Below, one piece after another: positions 6,051-7,362 of a DNA stretch of 7,362 nucleotides; position 1 is the first letter of the stretch; each line of letters starts with the position of its first letter. The notes beneath the pieces were generated by a model. That model made no database searches and was not told the origin of the DNA. It saw only the letters and a list, made by a program, of their open reading frames with translations. Both the position numbers and the translations under genes were made by a program. Source of the stretch: Methanomassiliicoccus sp. (GTDB lineage: Archaea > Thermoplasmatota > Thermoplasmata > Methanomassiliicoccales > JACIVX01); the NCBI GenBank assembly GCA_020725985.1, contig DYTM01000066.1:1-7362 (forward strand), given 5' to 3'.

Positions 6051-7362
6051 TCATCTCCCTTTCAGACTGACGCCCCTTCTCCTCAGGAAGGAGGAGTAGT
6101 CGCATATCGCTCCCACCGCCCTTGCAGTCCTCTCCGGCCAGTCGTAGCATGGGACCCGCTTCATCTGCAGGATATCCATGTTCTTGAGCACCTCCCTGAC
6201 TGACACCCAGCACACGTAGGTGGGCTTGCTCATTCCTTCCGAGAGGCAGTCGTTGACTGTGTCCGCAACGGCCTGACAGACCTCGGGCATCATCGCGGCG
6301 CGTTGGAGGATGATCGGGATGACTATGTCGACTTCATCTGATTCGTAAAGGAGGCGGATGCACTTTGAGTAGAGCTCCACGAACTTGGGCCAGATCGGGG
6401 TCATATCGATGGGGTTCCTCGCGCTCGCGTACGCCGGTATCAGCGCCCTGACCTTCTCCTGCAGCTCGCGGGACAGCTCCGGAACGACGAGTCCGGCTTC
6501 CTCGCACAGGTCTGCGAGCTCCACTCCGGTACCGCCGGAATTCGTGATTGTCCCGACCCTCGGACCCTTCGGCAGAGGTTGCCAATCGATCCCCTTCGCG
6601 ATATTCACGAGATCCATGCCATTCCTCGCGAAGATGATTCCAGACTGCCTGAACGCTGCCTCGTAGGCGGTGAAGGAACCTGCCATCGCAGCGGTGTGGG
6701 ACGCCGCAGCCCTGGCGGCGCCGGCAGTCCTTCCGGTCTTGGTGGCGATGATCGGTTTCCTCAGCGAGACCCGCTTCGCCTCCTCGAAGAACTCCTTCCC
6801 CTTGTCGACCGACTCGAGGAAGAGGCAGATCACCTTCGTCTCCTCATCCTCCCCTAGATAGCTCAGGACCTCATAATCCTCTATTCCAGCCTTGTTCCCG
6901 TGCGCCATGATCTTCGCGAACTTCATGTGATGGTCCAGCGCGAAGGTGAAGATCGCCATCCCGTATGCTCCGGACTGGGTCAGGAACGAGATGTCCCCTC
7001 CCCGCGGAGGGGTGCCGACTCCCAATGAGGCGTTGAGGCCGATGTTGCAGTTGTAGATCCCGAAGCAGTTGGGTCCCACCACTTTCACATGCCCCCCGTT
7101 CGCCGCCCTCATCATCTCCTCCTCTAGCTTCTTCCCCTCAGGCCCTGCTTCACCGAACCCCGCAGTGATGACGACCGCCGCCTTCACACCCTTCTCCGCC
7201 AGCTCCTCCATGACTGGAGGAACGGCCTTTGCCGGAATGACGATGACGGCGAGGTCGATTGCATCGGGCACCGACTTCACATCTGGATAGGCCTTCAGCC
7301 CGAACACCTGGTCCTCCGAGGGGTTGATCATGTAGATCTTGCCCTCGTACCCTGTGGTGATG
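6051..7362 (-). CDS. acdA: ADP-forming acetyl/acyl-CoA synthetase, alpha subunit (5' end beyond window)
   Basis: The reading frame stays open to the window edge, giving 436 visible residues beginning ITTGYEGKIYMINPSEDQVFGL. Compared with the roughly 460 residues of Pyrococcus alpha subunits, about 25-30 N-terminal residues are missing. The methionine at 7331 is internal and not the start. A CoA-binding Rossmann domain (KAYPDVKSVPDAIDLAVIVIP) comes first. GPNCFGIYNCNIGLNASLG and GGDISFLTQSGAYG of the succinyl-CoA-synthetase-like fold follow. ASHTAAMAG comes next, with the catalytic phosphohistidine encoded at 6696-6698. The end (PERTARAVGAICDYSSFLRR) is typical of the family. It forms the acyl-phosphate and acyl-CoA half of the reaction and passes the phosphate through the histidine to the beta subunit encoded 4 nt downstream. 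In many organisms these subunits are fused into one chain of about 700 residues; here they are separate. Confidence 0.93.
   Translation of the reverse strand, partial: ITTGYEGKIYMINPSEDQVFGLKAYPDVKSVPDAIDLAVIVIPAKAVPPVMEELAEKGVKAAVVITAGFGEAGPEGKKLEEEMMRAANGGHVKVVGPNCFGIYNCNIGLNASLGVGTPPRGGDISFLTQSGAYGMAIFTFALDHHMKFAKIMAHGNKAGIEDYEVLSYLGEDEETKVICLFLESVDKGKEFFEEAKRVSLRKPIIATKTGRTAGAARAAASHTAAMAGSFTAYEAAFRQSGIIFARNGMDLVNIAKGIDWQPLPKGPRVGTITNSGGTGVELADLCEEAGLVVPELSRELQEKVRALIPAYASARNPIDMTPIWPKFVELYSKCIRLLYESDEVDIVIPIILQRAAMMPEVCQAVADTVNDCLSEGMSKPTYVCWVSVREVLKNMDILQMKRVPCYDWPERTARAVGAICDYSSFLRRRGVSLKGR

Noticed and set aside
1..7362. CRISPR array, tRNA, rRNA, transposon or phage features
   Set aside because: No direct repeat series, cloverleaf-like sequence, terminal inverted repeats or transposase motifs were seen; coding density is high and composition even.

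Overview
The window reads as a stretch of archaeal chromosome with all genes on the minus strand, so transcription runs from high to low coordinates. The case for an archaeon rests on four things: an ADP-forming acyl-CoA synthetase split into alpha and beta subunits; a TATA box with an upstream purine/A-rich BRE-like element near 5249-5265; pyrimidine-rich gene ends; and an aminotransferase start that resembles the Thermococcales 4-aminobutyrate aminotransferase/amino acid racemase group. The lineage cannot be fixed from sequence alone. A non-methanogenic or methylotrophic member of Thermoplasmatota or Bathyarchaeia would fit. Base composition looks moderately GC-rich and even throughout, and I see no mobile element, CRISPR array, tRNA or rRNA.

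Layout in transcription order: (1) 7362-6051, acyl-CoA synthetase alpha subunit, cut by the window edge; (2) 6046-5351, its ATP-grasp beta subunit, 4 nt downstream; (3) a 146-nt gap with a TATA promoter; (4) 5204-4152, a MtaA/MtbA/HemE-superfamily corrinoid methyltransferase (called MT-A here), followed by a hairpin plus T-rich terminator; (5) 4013-3348, a free-standing corrinoid protein; (6) 3329-2283, a second, paralogous methyltransferase (MT-B); (7) 2261-639, a YtcJ-type metal-dependent amidohydrolase; (8) a 146-nt gap with a long pyrimidine tract and a weak TATA candidate; (9) 492-1, the N-terminal third of a class III PLP aminotransferase, cut by the window edge. Genes 5-7 are 18 and 21 nt apart and probably form one operon.

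Together the genes look like a catabolic island. The two methyltransferases share a complete His-X-Cys...Cys zinc site and flank the corrinoid protein that would carry the methyl group between donor and acceptor. No MttB, MtaB, MtmB or MtrH-type methyltransferase is present, so one of the two paralogues may itself be the substrate-side enzyme. The amidohydrolase could release or process the methylated substrate, the aminotransferase could remove an amino group, and the acyl-CoA synthetase could turn the resulting acyl-CoA into ATP. This pathway is inference. The family assignments are well supported, but the substrate is unknown. TAG is the ordinary stop of three of the six complete gene ends, which argues against a pyrrolysine-using host.
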